In this document: one piece after another, positions 50,469 to 60,052 of the stretch | How positions within the stretch are numbered: the first letter of the stretch is position 1 | Layout: each line of letters starts with the position of its first letter | Assembly: GCA_965220345.1 (NCBI GenBank) | Contig: OZ244822.1 | Coordinates: 2,294,001-2,358,000 of the forward strand | Origin: Aldehydirespirator sp965220345 | GTDB lineage: Bacteria; Actinomycetota; Acidimicrobiia; Acidimicrobiales; Aldehydirespiratoraceae | Reading direction: 5' to 3' | DNA length: 64,000 nt | Position numbers and translations under genes: made by a program | The notes under the pieces: generated by a model | Seen by the model: only the letters and a program-made list of their open reading frames with translations | Databases searched by the model: none | What the model was told of the DNA's origin: nothing

Positions 50469-51116
50469 ATGCCAAGAACCAGCAAACCGCTCAGTGGCCG
50501 GCGTCGGCAGATACTCGACGCGATCATTGAGTTCCAGAATGAGCACGGCTTCTCGCCGTCAATGCGTGAAGTCGCCGCAAAGGTCGGCCTTAAATCCCCA
50601 GCATCAATCAAAGCCCATCTCGGGGTGCTCCACGAGGCTGGATACGTGCGGGTTGACCCGATCCGACCGCGGGCTATCGAAGTGCGCTACGACGAGAACT
50701 CTGGTGCCGCAGTTGAGCGCAGCCCAGTGCGCCATGTGCCACTAATCGGGGCTGTGGCTGCTGGCACAGGTGTCTTAGCTGCAGAGAATGTGGAGGAACT
50801 GGTGCCGGTGCCAGCAAACCTTACCGGCGAAGGCGACCTCTTCATGCTGCAAGTGCGAGGCACCTCAATGATCGACGCTGGCATATTCCATAACGATTAC
50901 GTGGTATGCCGAGCACAAAGCACAGCAGATGACGGTGATCTTGTGGTGGCAGGTATCGAAGACAACCAGGAAGCCACTGTCAAAAGGCTGCGGTACCGCC
51001 CAGGCCCGAGACCGATCGTGCTCGAACCTGCCAACGAGTTGTACAGCCCTATGGAGTATGGTGTTGATGAGGTGACTATCTATGGCAAGGTGGTTACCAT
51101 GATTCGTCGCTACTGA
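50469..51116 (+). CDS. lexA: SOS-response repressor LexA
   Basis: A 215-residue repressor and self-cleaving protease. The N-terminal winged helix is G-R-R-R-Q-I-L-D-A-I, then F-S-P-S-M-R-E-V-A-A-K-V-G-L-K-S-P-A-S-I-K. The Ala-Gly cleavage site is in G-A-V-A-A-G-T-G. The catalytic Ser is in R-G-T-S-M-I-D-A-G-I and the Lys in A-T-V-K-R-L. The ATG at 50469 follows GGAG by 7 bases and is preferred over the frame start at 50457. The upstream gap holds one strong and one weak LexA-type box, consistent with autoregulation. Confidence 0.96.
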   Translation: MPRTSKPLSGRRRQILDAIIEFQNEHGFSPSMREVAAKVGLKSPASIKAHLGVLHEAGYVRVDPIRPRAIEVRYDENSGAAVERSPVRHVPLIGAVAAGTGVLAAENVEELVPVPANLTGEGDLFMLQVRGTSMIDAGIFHNDYVVCRAQSTADDGDLVVAGIEDNQEATVKRLRYRPGPRPIVLEPANELYSPMEYGVDEVTIYGKVVTMIRRY

Positions 51117-51205
51117 AGTCCGTCCGTGCTTTGAGCGGGCTGTGGTTTGTTCGTGGGGATGCTTAATTCGCGCGTCGTGCCTGAATTTGTGGTACGGTGG
51201 TGTTC

Positions 51206-53355
51206 ATGAAACTCAACGATGCCCCCCCCCCCGAATCTCATGGTTAGCTGATAGGTCAGCGGTTTGGTGTTGGTGTTGGCTACCGGTAGCGCTGCTTGTT
51301 GCTGCGATCGTTTGGCTGGCTGCTACTTCTTTTGCGGGCGCTCAACAAAACACTGAGACTTTTATTACGAACCTTGACGCTGGAAGCGAAAGCACGCCTT
51401 CGGAAGGGCTTTCGGAAAGAGCGACCGCTTTCATCACTGGGACCGATGCTTCTGCTTACACGATCACTGAGGTGCATATACGCGTTGGTGCTTCTGGCAC
51501 TGACAGGCCTCCTGTCGCTATTCGTGCCTATGGCAGCAACGGACGACCGGATGCTTTATTAGCAACACTCACCTATTCACGAGAATACGATGAGTCAGGT
51601 AACAAACAGTTCGTCTACACTGCTCCTGCGGGTACTGTGCTTACGGGTGGCACTAAGTATTTTCTGGTGGCCAACGAGGGCCTCGGTCTTGGCCCCCGGC
51701 TGCTCGGCATTTTCGGAACCGGTGGTAAGACAGAATCATCGGGTTGGTCAGTAGTTGAGGGCAGCAGTTATAGAAGACTCAGCTTAGGCGCACCCTGGAA
51801 TTTTCACGATGTCGAACTAGCAATGAGGATTGATGGTATTCCTGTTGATGTGTCTGCTGGGTCTGTTGTGAATAATGCGTCAAAGATTTGGTCTGGTAGT
51901 GTGTATGGCTGTGTGGTAAGCGGCGGTGGTCGCGGGAATCGTATCCCGTCTGGCTATTGTGGTGCTGCATCAACAGGTAAGCCTTATGCTTATATTGAAA
52001 CCGAGAAGCATATGGTTGATGTTATCGACCGGCAAGTTCTGCATGTGGAATGCGGCAAAACTGGTTCGTTCAGGATCCGAACGTTGAACTTCCAGTTCGA
52101 GGGTGTCGCTAATCCGTCGGTTCAAGTGATCGCTATCAAAGGCGACCGTTGGCATTCGGCCGGGCCGCAGAACTCTAGTTACAGATCAAACACACCATAT
52201 ATTCTAGCAAGCGATGGTGTTACCAAATTATCTCTTGATGGTGACAACGGGCTGCCAATCCCGGTCACCGCTCATACCAGCGGTGAACAAGTAACCGAAA
52301 TCACATTCCAGACCGACCGTAGCACACGAACCGAATTCGGGTTCCAGCTGTTAGCAAGCCCCAACCCCAACCAAAACTACACAATGCTAGGCGGTATCAG
52401 GTACTTCAGCGAGCCTCGTCGAGGTCAGTATGGGGAACTATTAGCTCATTTCGGTCCGATCATCATAGTCAAAATCAAGAACCCTGCCCAAGACTGCCCA
52501 ACCGCACTAAACTCACCGTCACAACCCGCAGCACAAGACGCAGTAGCAACAAGCGAAAACTCACCCAAAAACAATCCTTACGCGGATCTGATCGCCGCAG
52601 TACGCAGCTACGCAGCAGAAACTCAAAACGGAAAAGCGCATGTAGATCGCTGGCTGCGAGTGCTCGCAGCGCTAGGCATCAACAACGGCTACAAACCCAT
52701 GACCGCCACAGAAGCCCAAAATCATGCCAACACCTACTGGGCCACACGTTGGAACCCAGTAGTAGAAGCACTCACCCAACTCGAAACCCAACCAGAAATA
52801 AAACCACTAGTTGAACCAGAACCCGAAGAAGTAGAACCGGTAGCTGAACAAGAACCCGAGCCAGAACCGGTTGTTGAGGAACCGGTACCGGTTGTGCAGA
52901 TCGCGCCTACCAGCCAAGACCTAATCAACACCGTCAAAAGCTACTATAACCACAACAAAAACAACAAGGCACGTAACTATGGTTCCAACTGGAAACGGGT
53001 ACTAATCGCTTTCGGAGCAGAAACCGATCCCCAATATGCGCCCTACACTATCGCAGAAGCCAAAAACTCAGAAACCATATGGGCGCAAGGCTGGACACCT
53101 GTGCGCAAAGAACTCCAACGGCTAAACACACCCACCCAATGCGTCACCACAACCCTACGAGCCAACATCCAAACCTACATTAGTGAAACACACTACGGTC
53201 AAGAACATATCGACAGATGGCAAAAGGTGCTCAACACACTCAACAACACAACCCCATCAATAACCCAGCAACAAGCAGAAACCCACAGAAACAACTACAA
53301 ACCCGAACGCTGGACACCCATAATATCAGCACTAAAATGCCTAAACGCAAACTAA
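51206..53355 (+). CDS. Large secreted repeat protein, start out of frame across a poly-C tract
   Basis: The best start, ATG at 51206, is followed by four codons, Ala and an 11-C tract. With 11 Cs this frame stops at 51245-51247, but with 12 it joins the roughly 700-residue frame ending at 53355. The long frame alone has only unconvincing starts upstream (for example TTG at 51187). After the tract come a hydrophobic signal segment ending near F-A-G-A-Q, an N-terminal domain resembling choice-of-anchor R (T-E-T-F-I-T-N-L-D-A-G), a middle beta domain, Pro-Glu linkers, and three C-terminal helical repeats of about 65 residues with H-V-D-R-W or Y-G-S-N-W-K-R-V-L and a W-x-P-V motif. It is probably a surface adhesin-like protein subject to phase variation. 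Confidence 0.72.
51222..51232 (+). repeat. Poly-C tract of 11 bases
   Basis: Eleven consecutive C bases just inside the coding start of the secreted repeat protein. Homopolymers of this length in a signal-peptide region are the classic substrate for slipped-strand phase variation; a sequencing or assembly length error is the alternative. Confidence 0.9.
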
Positions 53356-53462
53356 ACACAATCCCTCCCGAGCCCAGCCAACCCCCGAACCCACCAGGTT
53401 CCCTCTAAAAACCTATCTTCACCCGCCTAAAGAGCCTCTCCAGCAGCGGCTAGCTAAACGGG

Positions 53463-54545
53463 TTAAGATAACAGCGCTTCAAGAGCAACAAAAACCGCAG
53501 ACAAATCAGACCGATCAACACGCTCAGCCGCGGCGTGAGCCAACAACGGATCACCAGGGCCAAAGTTGGATGCAGGAACACCGCGAGCCGAAAAGAACGC
53601 TGTATCAGTCCAACCCAGTTTCGCTCGTGCTGGCACTCCCGAGAGGCGCACCAGTTCGATCAGCAGCGGATCAGACAACCCCGGTGCCGCCGCTGGAGCA
53701 GCATCAACGATTTCAATACTGTCACCATCTTCGAGCACCTCGGCAAGCATTTCGTGGATGTGTTCAGTGGCTTGAGCGATGCTGCGATCAGGTGCAAAAC
53801 GGTGATTAAGTATCAGAGTTGCTTCATCGGGCACAACATTGCCAGCCACTCCCCCGCTAACAGAAACAGCTTCTAGCCCTTCACGATATTCGCAGCCTTC
53901 CACCACAGGCCTGCGAGGCTGATATGCATTAGCCAAAGCCAGAACCGCCGCTAGGCGATGTATAGCGTTGCGGCCCATCCAACCTCTCGCTGAATGCGCT
54001 CTCTCGCCACGCAAAGTCACCTTGAAGCGCATAGTGCCTTGGCAACCTGCCTCTACCACAGCATTGGTTGGTTCGCCCAGCAATGCAACATCAGCTTGTA
54101 ACAGATCGCCACGAGCGGCGGCCACCTCTAATAGGCCATTGTCAGCTGCACCAACCTCTTCACGGGCGTAGAACACATACGTCACATCACAAGCAGGGGT
54201 AGTCAAGGTGCGTGCCAGTTCAAGCATCACCGCTACCCCACCCTTCATGTCCACTGAACCCAACCCCCACAACACGTCGCCTTCGATACGAGCTTCGGTG
54301 TTGTTGTTGGCAGGCACCGTGTCGGTGTGTCCAGCCAGCAGAATGCGCCGCGTGCTACCGAAACATGTTCTAGCCACGAGATTGTTGCCGATACGTTCAA
54401 CTTCAAGATGCCTCGCGCTGCGAAGTTCGGCTTCAATCAGATCGGTGATGTGTTGCTCGTTGAAGCTCTCAGACGCAACATTCACTAGAGCAGCTGTCAA
54501 AGCGAACAGGTCACCACTAGGCAAAGACCTATCCATAACAACCAT
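53463..54545 (-). CDS. dapE: Succinyl-diaminopimelate desuccinylase
   Basis: A 360-residue M20 metallopeptidase-family enzyme that releases succinate to form LL-diaminopimelate. Zinc ligands are in L-L-A-G-H-T-D-T-V-P, G-S-V-D-M-K-G-G, A-R-E-E-V-G and L-G-E-P-T; the dimerisation domain contains G-E-R-A-H-S-A-R. It is last in the cluster, 17 bases after the dapD stop, and supplies lysine and peptidoglycan cross-link precursors. The ATG at 54545 is used; another ATG lies three codons later. Confidence 0.94.
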   Translation of the reverse strand: MVVMDRSLPSGDLFALTAALVNVASESFNEQHITDLIEAELRSARHLEVERIGNNLVARTCFGSTRRILLAGHTDTVPANNNTEARIEGDVLWGLGSVDMKGGVAVMLELARTLTTPACDVTYVFYAREEVGAADNGLLEVAAARGDLLQADVALLGEPTNAVVEAGCQGTMRFKVTLRGERAHSARGWMGRNAIHRLAAVLALANAYQPRRPVVEGCEYREGLEAVSVSGGVAGNVVPDEATLILNHRFAPDRSIAQATEHIHEMLAEVLEDGDSIEIVDAAPAAAPGLSDPLLIELVRLSGVPARAKLGWTDTAFFSARGVPASNFGPGDPLLAHAAAERVDRSDLSAVFVALEALLS

Positions 54546-54562
54546 GACGGACCTTGCAGTGG

Positions 54563-55420
54563 TTAGGTGGCTGCACCATGATCACGCAGGATCTGGTTGA
54601 GCGCCGACTTGTCATGACGCTCGCCTTCGCTGAGTTGCTTGATCACCAGAACCGCTGGCAAACCGAACTCGCCGCCAGGAAAGCTACGCCGACGTGTGCC
54701 TGCCACAGCTACCGACCAGGCTGGCACCTCGCCACGGCTCAGTTCGACACCGCTTTCGACATCAATAACCGGTATTGAGCTGGTCAATACCGCCCCGGCA
54801 CCTAGCACAGTGCCTCTACCGACCCGAGCACCTTCAGCGACGATGCAGCGGCTGCCGATCAGGCAATCATCCTCAATTATCACTGGTTGCGCCACAGGAG
54901 GTTCAAGCACGCCGCCTATGCCGACCCCGCCTGACAGATGCACGTTGGCACCGATCTGGGCGCATGACCCGACCGTGGCCCAAGTATCGACCATCGTGTT
55001 GGCCCCCACATAAGCACCGATGTTGGTATAGCTGGGCATCATTATCACGCCCGGGCCCTGATAGCTGCCCCAGCGCGCTGAAGCTCCAGGCACCACACGC
55101 ACGCCACGCGCCGCGTAATTGGTTTTGAGCGGGATCTTGTCGGCGAACTCGAATGGTCCAAGTTCTGTCGTGCGCATTTGAGCAGTCGCAAAAAGCAGCA
55201 GGATCGCTTGTTTGCACCATTGGTTAACGGTGATACTGCCGTCGTCGTTGATTTCAGCTACACGAGCTTCGCCAGAGTCAAGAGCATCAATAGCTTGATG
55301 GATTGTGGCTGTCGTTTCGGGATCAGAAGCATCCAAACTGGAACGCGTTTCCCAGAGTTCTTTGATGCGGGCCGCTAGCGCGGCGAAATGTGCTGTTGAG
55401 TCGGTTTCAGGTGTGGGCAC
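54563..55420 (-). CDS. dapD: Tetrahydrodipicolinate N-succinyltransferase
   Basis: A 285-residue left-handed beta-helix acyltransferase that succinylates tetrahydrodipicolinate. Hexapeptide repeats run from about residue 110 (V-I-M-M-P-S-Y-T-N-I-G-A-Y-V-G, then T-W-A-T-V-G-S-C-A-Q-I-G) to 220, with the typical N-terminal helical domain. Length and sequence look like the proteobacterial DapD class (about 274 residues), not the longer, divergent actinobacterial class. It lies between dapC and dapE with very short gaps. Confidence 0.94.
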   Translation of the reverse strand: MPTPETDSTAHFAALAARIKELWETRSSLDASDPETTATIHQAIDALDSGEARVAEINDDGSITVNQWCKQAILLLFATAQMRTTELGPFEFADKIPLKTNYAARGVRVVPGASARWGSYQGPGVIMMPSYTNIGAYVGANTMVDTWATVGSCAQIGANVHLSGGVGIGGVLEPPVAQPVIIEDDCLIGSRCIVAEGARVGRGTVLGAGAVLTSSIPVIDVESGVELSRGEVPAWSVAVAGTRRRSFPGGEFGLPAVLVIKQLSEGERHDKSALNQILRDHGAAT

Positions 55421-55431
55421 GATTGTGAAGG

Positions 55432-56631
55432 CTACTCGCCTGAAGTTGCTGCGAGCCGCTGTCGTGCAAGTTCGAGACGGTCACTGGGCTGCACAGCTGC
55501 AATGCGCACATATGCCCGAGGATCAAGCGAGTCAATGCTGTTTGTATCGCTGGAATGATTGATCCGAGTGCTATCGGCTGCGTAAAACTCACCAGGACTT
55601 ACGATCAGGCCGCACTGCCGGGCTAGTCGATCCGCGAAAGCCCAGGCATCGCCGTTAGGTGCTGCAGCCCAAAGATAAAAAGCCCCAGCCGGAAGTGAAG
55701 TCTGCGCTCCCGCCGCTACGGCGATATCAAGCAACAGCTTGAGGCGTTGACGGTAAAGATCTGCCTGCTCGGTGACGTGATCCTGATCTGCCCAAGCCAT
55801 CACAGCCGCGGTTTGCACCGGTCCGGGAACCAGACATCCAGCGTGTTTGCGGCATTCTCGAAGATATTCAACCAGATCGGCATCTCCTGCGTAGAAACCG
55901 GCACGAACACCAGCCAGGTTTGAACGCTTCGACAGCGAATGCAATGCCAGCACACCGTCTGTGCTGTGCTCAACGATACTGCGAGGCTTGTCGTCCCAAG
56001 TGAACTCGGCGTAGCACTCGTCGCTTGCTATAAGCACCCCGTTGCGATGTCCCCAGCTAGCAGCCTCTGCCATATCCTCGAGACCGCCCGCGGGATTGCC
56101 TGGAGAATTAACCCATAAACACAACGCTCGCTCACGGTCCGACGTGGCGATTGAGTCAAGATCAAGGCAAAAGCGGTGATCCACAGCGACTGGCACGCCA
56201 CGACAGCCAGACATCAACGCACCCATGGCATACGACGGGTATGACACAGCGGGATACAGCACAGTGTCACGTTGAGGCCAACGCAGCTTCAGATAATGCG
56301 GCAACGAAACGACGAACTCTTTGCTGCCGATACAAGCCGCTAACTCGGTTTCGGCATCGACATGCACACCGAAGCGGTGCTGCATCCATCTGGCGGCTGC
56401 TTCACGAAAAGCCACGCTGCCAGCCGAAGCCGGATAGCTGCGCTCGCTGCCTGAAGTGCTCAACGCAGCAACCACTTGCGGCGGCGGAGGGTCACAGGGA
56501 GTGCCGATGGAGCAGTCGATCACACCGCCGGGCAGTTCGGCTGCTTGAGCTTTCAAAGAAGAGAGCCGATCATAGGGATAAACCGGGGGCACGAAACCTG
56601 TAGCAGGCTCGCTTTTCATCATTTCCGCCAC
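55432..56631 (-). CDS. dapC: Succinyldiaminopimelate transaminase
   Basis: A 399-residue fold-type I aminotransferase. The PLP Lys is in L-H-S-L-S-K-R-S-N-L-A-G-V-R, with I-A-S-D-E-C-Y-A-E-F and the N-S-P-G-N-P-A-G-G motif before it. The context, immediately upstream of dapD and dapE, supports the N-succinyl-amino-ketopimelate role (DapC) over other class I/II aminotransferases. The gap to dapD is 11 bases. The start is an ATG with G-F-V-P-P-V-Y-P-Y-D-R-L about 13 residues in, as in the family. Confidence 0.92.
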   Translation of the reverse strand: MAEMMKSEPATGFVPPVYPYDRLSSLKAQAAELPGGVIDCSIGTPCDPPPPQVVAALSTSGSERSYPASAGSVAFREAAARWMQHRFGVHVDAETELAACIGSKEFVVSLPHYLKLRWPQRDTVLYPAVSYPSYAMGALMSGCRGVPVAVDHRFCLDLDSIATSDRERALCLWVNSPGNPAGGLEDMAEAASWGHRNGVLIASDECYAEFTWDDKPRSIVEHSTDGVLALHSLSKRSNLAGVRAGFYAGDADLVEYLRECRKHAGCLVPGPVQTAAVMAWADQDHVTEQADLYRQRLKLLLDIAVAAGAQTSLPAGAFYLWAAAPNGDAWAFADRLARQCGLIVSPGEFYAADSTRINHSSDTNSIDSLDPRAYVRIAAVQPSDRLELARQRLAATSGE

Positions 56632-56673
56632 CCAACCATCTCACTGCTCATCATGGGTGACCATCCAGCGTGT

Positions 56674-58083
56674 TTACTGCTCATCATGTTTGTTGGTGGT
56701 GATGCCGGGCGGTTGCGAACTGTTCACCAAATACTTCCGTAGTGCTCCCAGCGATCCAGGATCTAGGCGCGCTCGTAGTCTCATGCCCAGCTCGGTGGCT
56801 TCAGAGTCGAGCACTAGGCCTTCACGATGCACTCCTGCCAGCACATCACCACGATCCCACGGCACGATCAGTTCTACTTCGTTAGCGGTTCGCCGCAAAC
56901 GGTCACCGATCACGCCACGCAGTTCCGTAACTCCCTCACCGCTAGCCGCCGACACAGCTACCGATCCTTCGACACGCTCAACTAAGCGGCTTGCCCCAGG
57001 CCCAAGATCGCTTTTGTTGAAAACCATTAGCTCATCAATATGGTCGGCATTGATTGCTGTTAGGACTCGCCGCACAGCAGCGATTGCTGCTTCAGGGTCA
57101 GGGCCTGCACCATCCACGACATGAACTAGCAGATCAGCGTCGCGCACCACATCAAGCGTGGTTTTGAAGGCCTCCACAAGATGATGGGGCAACTTGCGCA
57201 CGAAACCAACCGTGTCAGTGAGATACACAGTCTCCCCGCCTGGCAACCCCATACGGCGAGTGGTGGGATCAACCGTGGCGAAGAGTCGATCCTCCACAGT
57301 TGCTTCCGCGGCGGTCAGCCGGTTGAGCAGCGAGGATTTGCCTGCGTTGGTGTAACCGACAATGGCTGCGGAGCGGTTGCGGGTGCGGAGACGGGCTTTG
57401 GACTGGGTGCGGCGATGACTAGCGATACGCCGCAGATCGCCTTCGAGTTTGTGGATGCGTCGTTGCAGTCGGCGCCGGTCGACTTCAAGCTGGGTTTCGC
57501 CGGGGCCTCGCGTGCCGATACCGCCTGCCTGCTGCGAAAGACGGCTACCAGCACCACGCAGCCGAGGCAGAAGATAACGCAGCTGCGCTAGTTCGACCTG
57601 AGCTTTACCTTCGGGAGTGCGAGCGTTCTGAGCGAAAATATCGAGGATCACTGCGGTGCGATCCAAAGCGGTGCGTCCTAGCAGCTTCTCTAGATTGAAC
57701 TGCTGGGCGGGGCTGAGTTCATCATCAAACACCACCGTGTCGCAGTCGACGGCTTCGGCGACGGCTCGGATCTCGCGAGCTTTGCCAGCACCCACGAAGG
57801 TGGCAGGATCAGGAGCGGCTCGTTTTTGGCATACCCGCTCTACGGCATCGGCACCGGCCGTGTCAACTAGCAGACTCAGCTCGTCAAGCGAAGCATCCGT
57901 CGCGGCAGCGTCACCGCTAGAGCGCACCATTCCCACTAGCACGATCCGTTCACGGAACGCTCTATCGATCAGGCCTGAGCTATCACCGCCGAAATCACCA
58001 AAACCGCCTCGATGCGTATCGGCTTGCTGGTGATCACCTGCCACGTTTTGAGGGTTGCCTTTGCGGTAAGTGTTGCCGCTCAT
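56674..58083 (-). CDS. hflX: Ribosome-associated GTPase HflX
   Basis: A 469-residue GTPase. The N-terminal HflX domain has F-V-G-A-G-K, D-E-L-S-P-A-Q-Q-F-N-L-E and R-T-A-L-I-L-type sequences. The coiled linker G-P-G-E-T-Q-L-E-V-D-R-R is followed by the G domain: G1 G-Y-T-N-A-G-K-S-S-L, G3 D-T-V-G-F-V, G4 F-N-K-S-D-L. HflX splits stalled or stressed ribosomes. It is embedded between dapF and dapC on the same strand. The first 40 residues are Gly/His-rich and variable. Confidence 0.94.
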   Translation of the reverse strand: MSGNTYRKGNPQNVAGDHQQADTHRGGFGDFGGDSSGLIDRAFRERIVLVGMVRSSGDAAATDASLDELSLLVDTAGADAVERVCQKRAAPDPATFVGAGKAREIRAVAEAVDCDTVVFDDELSPAQQFNLEKLLGRTALDRTAVILDIFAQNARTPEGKAQVELAQLRYLLPRLRGAGSRLSQQAGGIGTRGPGETQLEVDRRRLQRRIHKLEGDLRRIASHRRTQSKARLRTRNRSAAIVGYTNAGKSSLLNRLTAAEATVEDRLFATVDPTTRRMGLPGGETVYLTDTVGFVRKLPHHLVEAFKTTLDVVRDADLLVHVVDGAGPDPEAAIAAVRRVLTAINADHIDELMVFNKSDLGPGASRLVERVEGSVAVSAASGEGVTELRGVIGDRLRRTANEVELIVPWDRGDVLAGVHREGLVLDSEATELGMRLRARLDPGSLGALRKYLVNSSQPPGITTNKHDEQ

Positions 58084-58112
58084 GTAACGGAGCGCATTCG
58101 TCTCGGCCGCAT

Positions 58113-58970
58113 CTAAAACTCGGGCACTTCTACAGTGGCGACATAAGTGGACTCCGCTGTCAATGTCACAGGTTCAGACAGATCGACATCGGCGAAACCG
58201 CCGTCCATGCCCACAGTGACCTGCTGCCCCACGAAACCCCAGCGATTGAAGGCTTTAGCTGCCGCCACGGCACCCGTGCCGCAAGCAGAGGTAGCACCAG
58301 CACCACGCTCCCAAACAGCGAGAGTCAAATGGTTAGGCCCGGTAACCGCACCAAAGTGAACGTTGATTCCGCTGCTAAAGACTGACTCGACTGCTGGGCC
58401 AGCGTGGGCAACCCGCACCAATTCGGGTTTTTCGACATGGAAGACGATATGGGGATTGCCTACGTTGATGGTGGTCCAGCCGCGCAGTCCTTGCGTGCCT
58501 AGGAATGATCCGAGTGCCTTCACCGGGTCACGGCTCTCCTGATCAGGTTGTGGGCCGTCAGTGACTTTGCCCATTTCGGTCGCCCCGAAGACTGTTCTGG
58601 CCGCAGCGTTCGCTTTGACGCGGCAATGGCGTGGGCCTACCACCGTTTTTACGATTATCTCCAGTTGTTCAGCTTCGAGTTCACGCGCAATGGCGTGAGC
58701 CAAACACCTCAAACCGTTACCTGAAACTTCGGCGTGGGAGCCGTCAGAGTTCCACAGTCGCATAGCCGCACGAGGTGTTTTCTGTTGAGTGTTGCTGGTG
58801 CTGTCGATTGGCTGGTCAAGAACCGCGTAGATGAGCCCGTCAGCGCCTATCCCATGTCGCCGATCACACAGTTTCAATGCCTGATGTGAGCCATTATCCG
58901 ATGAGGGCATCTGCTCCACAAAGGCAACTAGGAAGTCGTTTCCTAGACCATGTAGTTTATGTAGTATCAT
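58113..58970 (-). CDS. dapF: Diaminopimelate epimerase
   Basis: A 285-residue enzyme converting LL- to meso-diaminopimelate. Both active-site cysteines are present, in G-N-G-L-R-C-L-A and S-A-C-G-T-G-A-V-A-A; the N-terminus has the H-G-L-G-N-D-F-L-V motif, and N-V-G-N-P-H is also seen. It starts at the ATG at 58970. The next upstream gene is miaA with an 88-base gap containing GTTGAGTGTGG-like repeats, and hflX follows 29 bases downstream. Confidence 0.95.
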   Translation of the reverse strand: MILHKLHGLGNDFLVAFVEQMPSSDNGSHQALKLCDRRHGIGADGLIYAVLDQPIDSTSNTQQKTPRAAMRLWNSDGSHAEVSGNGLRCLAHAIARELEAEQLEIIVKTVVGPRHCRVKANAAARTVFGATEMGKVTDGPQPDQESRDPVKALGSFLGTQGLRGWTTINVGNPHIVFHVEKPELVRVAHAGPAVESVFSSGINVHFGAVTGPNHLTLAVWERGAGATSACGTGAVAAAKAFNRWGFVGQQVTVGMDGGFADVDLSEPVTLTAESTYVATVEVPEF

Positions 58971-58995
58971 ATGTTTGCAAAGTATACTAGGTTAA

Positions 58996-59035
58996 TTGTT
59001 GAGTGTGGGCTGAGTGTGTGTTGAGTGTGGTCTAT
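58996..59035. repeat. Short tandem TGAGTGTG repeats in the miaA-dapF gap
   Basis: Three imperfect units of G(T/C)TGAGTGTG(G/T) occur in the 88-base gap between the miaA stop and the dapF start. This is a local slippage repeat, and no regulatory meaning is evident. Confidence 0.5.
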
Positions 59036-59058
59036 ATCCACTAATCATTGCTGCATTG

Positions 59059-60021
59059 CTAGGTTTCGGTTCGGTTCGGTAGAGGCTGCGTTTCGACTGC
59101 TTGATGCCATAGCTGCTGCACTTCTTCGGCTGATACAGACGGAGTGAGCCAGCTAATTCTGGGATCGCGGCGAAACCAGCGCTGTTGACGGCGAGCGAAA
59201 CGACGAATTCGTTGCAAAGCCAACTCGACTGCCTCTTCAAGCGTGGTCTTCCCTGCTAGGTGAGCTAACAGTTCTTTGTAACCGAGAGCTTGTGAAGCAG
59301 TGCGCGACAGTTTCAGTTGAGAGAGTCGCTTCACTTCGTTGAGTAGTCCCTCAGCAATTTGTTTCGTGAAACGCTGTGCTATGCGTTCATCAAGCAGGCT
59401 GCGCTCCCAGTCAAGACCTACCTGCACGAACGGCGTAGGCGGATAATGCGCTAGCCCAGGCCCGTATGACGAAAACTTTCTGTTGCTACCGACGGTCACT
59501 TCTAAGGCTCGTAGCACTCTGCGCCGGTTGGATGATTCCATACGGTTCGCTGCTACCGGGTCAAGGGCAGCCAGTCGCTGGTGAAGTGTGGCAGTGTCTT
59601 TCTCAGCGTCGAGTTCTGCTCGCACTTGAGGGTATTGGCCGGGGATATCTAGGTCATCAATGACGGCTCTCACGTAGAGGCCTGTGCCTCCAGACAGGAT
59701 CGGCACACCACCGCGGTAGCGAATGCTTGTGATCGCTTTGCGGGCGAGGGTCTGTAGTTCAGCGACCGTGAAGTCTTTGGTCGGTTCAACCAGATTGACA
59801 AGATGATGAGGCACTTCAGCCATCTCGGCTACTGAAGGGGTGGCTGTGCCGATGTCCATACCGCGATAAATCTGCATTGCGTCAAGGGTTACGATCTCAG
59901 CACCTTTGATCAGCCGTGCCACTCTCATCGCTAGATCCGACTTACCCGAAGCGGTCGGGCCGACGATCACTAGAGGTCGCTGCGCGAGCGTGGCTCGGTC
60001 AGCAAGCAGCGGCGCTCGCAT
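59059..60021 (-). CDS. miaA: tRNA dimethylallyltransferase
   Basis: A roughly 320-residue enzyme that adds a dimethylallyl group to A37 of tRNAs reading U-starting codons. Motifs: P-loop V-G-P-T-A-S-G-K-S-D-L, D-A-M-Q-I-Y-R-G-M-D-I-G-T-A, L-S-G-G-T-G-L-Y, and the C-terminal R-R-F-A-R-R-Q-Q-R-W-F-R-R. MiaB, which completes ms2i6A37, is encoded directly upstream. The ATG at 60021 is preferred; a TTG at 60066 would overlap miaB by 14 bases. Confidence 0.94.
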   Translation of the reverse strand: MRAPLLADRATLAQRPLVIVGPTASGKSDLAMRVARLIKGAEIVTLDAMQIYRGMDIGTATPSVAEMAEVPHHLVNLVEPTKDFTVAELQTLARKAITSIRYRGGVPILSGGTGLYVRAVIDDLDIPGQYPQVRAELDAEKDTATLHQRLAALDPVAANRMESSNRRRVLRALEVTVGSNRKFSSYGPGLAHYPPTPFVQVGLDWERSLLDERIAQRFTKQIAEGLLNEVKRLSQLKLSRTASQALGYKELLAHLAGKTTLEEAVELALQRIRRFARRQQRWFRRDPRISWLTPSVSAEEVQQLWHQAVETQPLPNRTET

Positions 60022-60052
60022 CACAGTCTTGTGCCTGCGCCGGAATCGTTGA

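Noticed and set aside
58996..59035. Repeats considered as a CRISPR array
   Set aside because: The units are about 11 bases, nearly contiguous and without unique spacers; nothing else in the window resembles a CRISPR array or cas gene.
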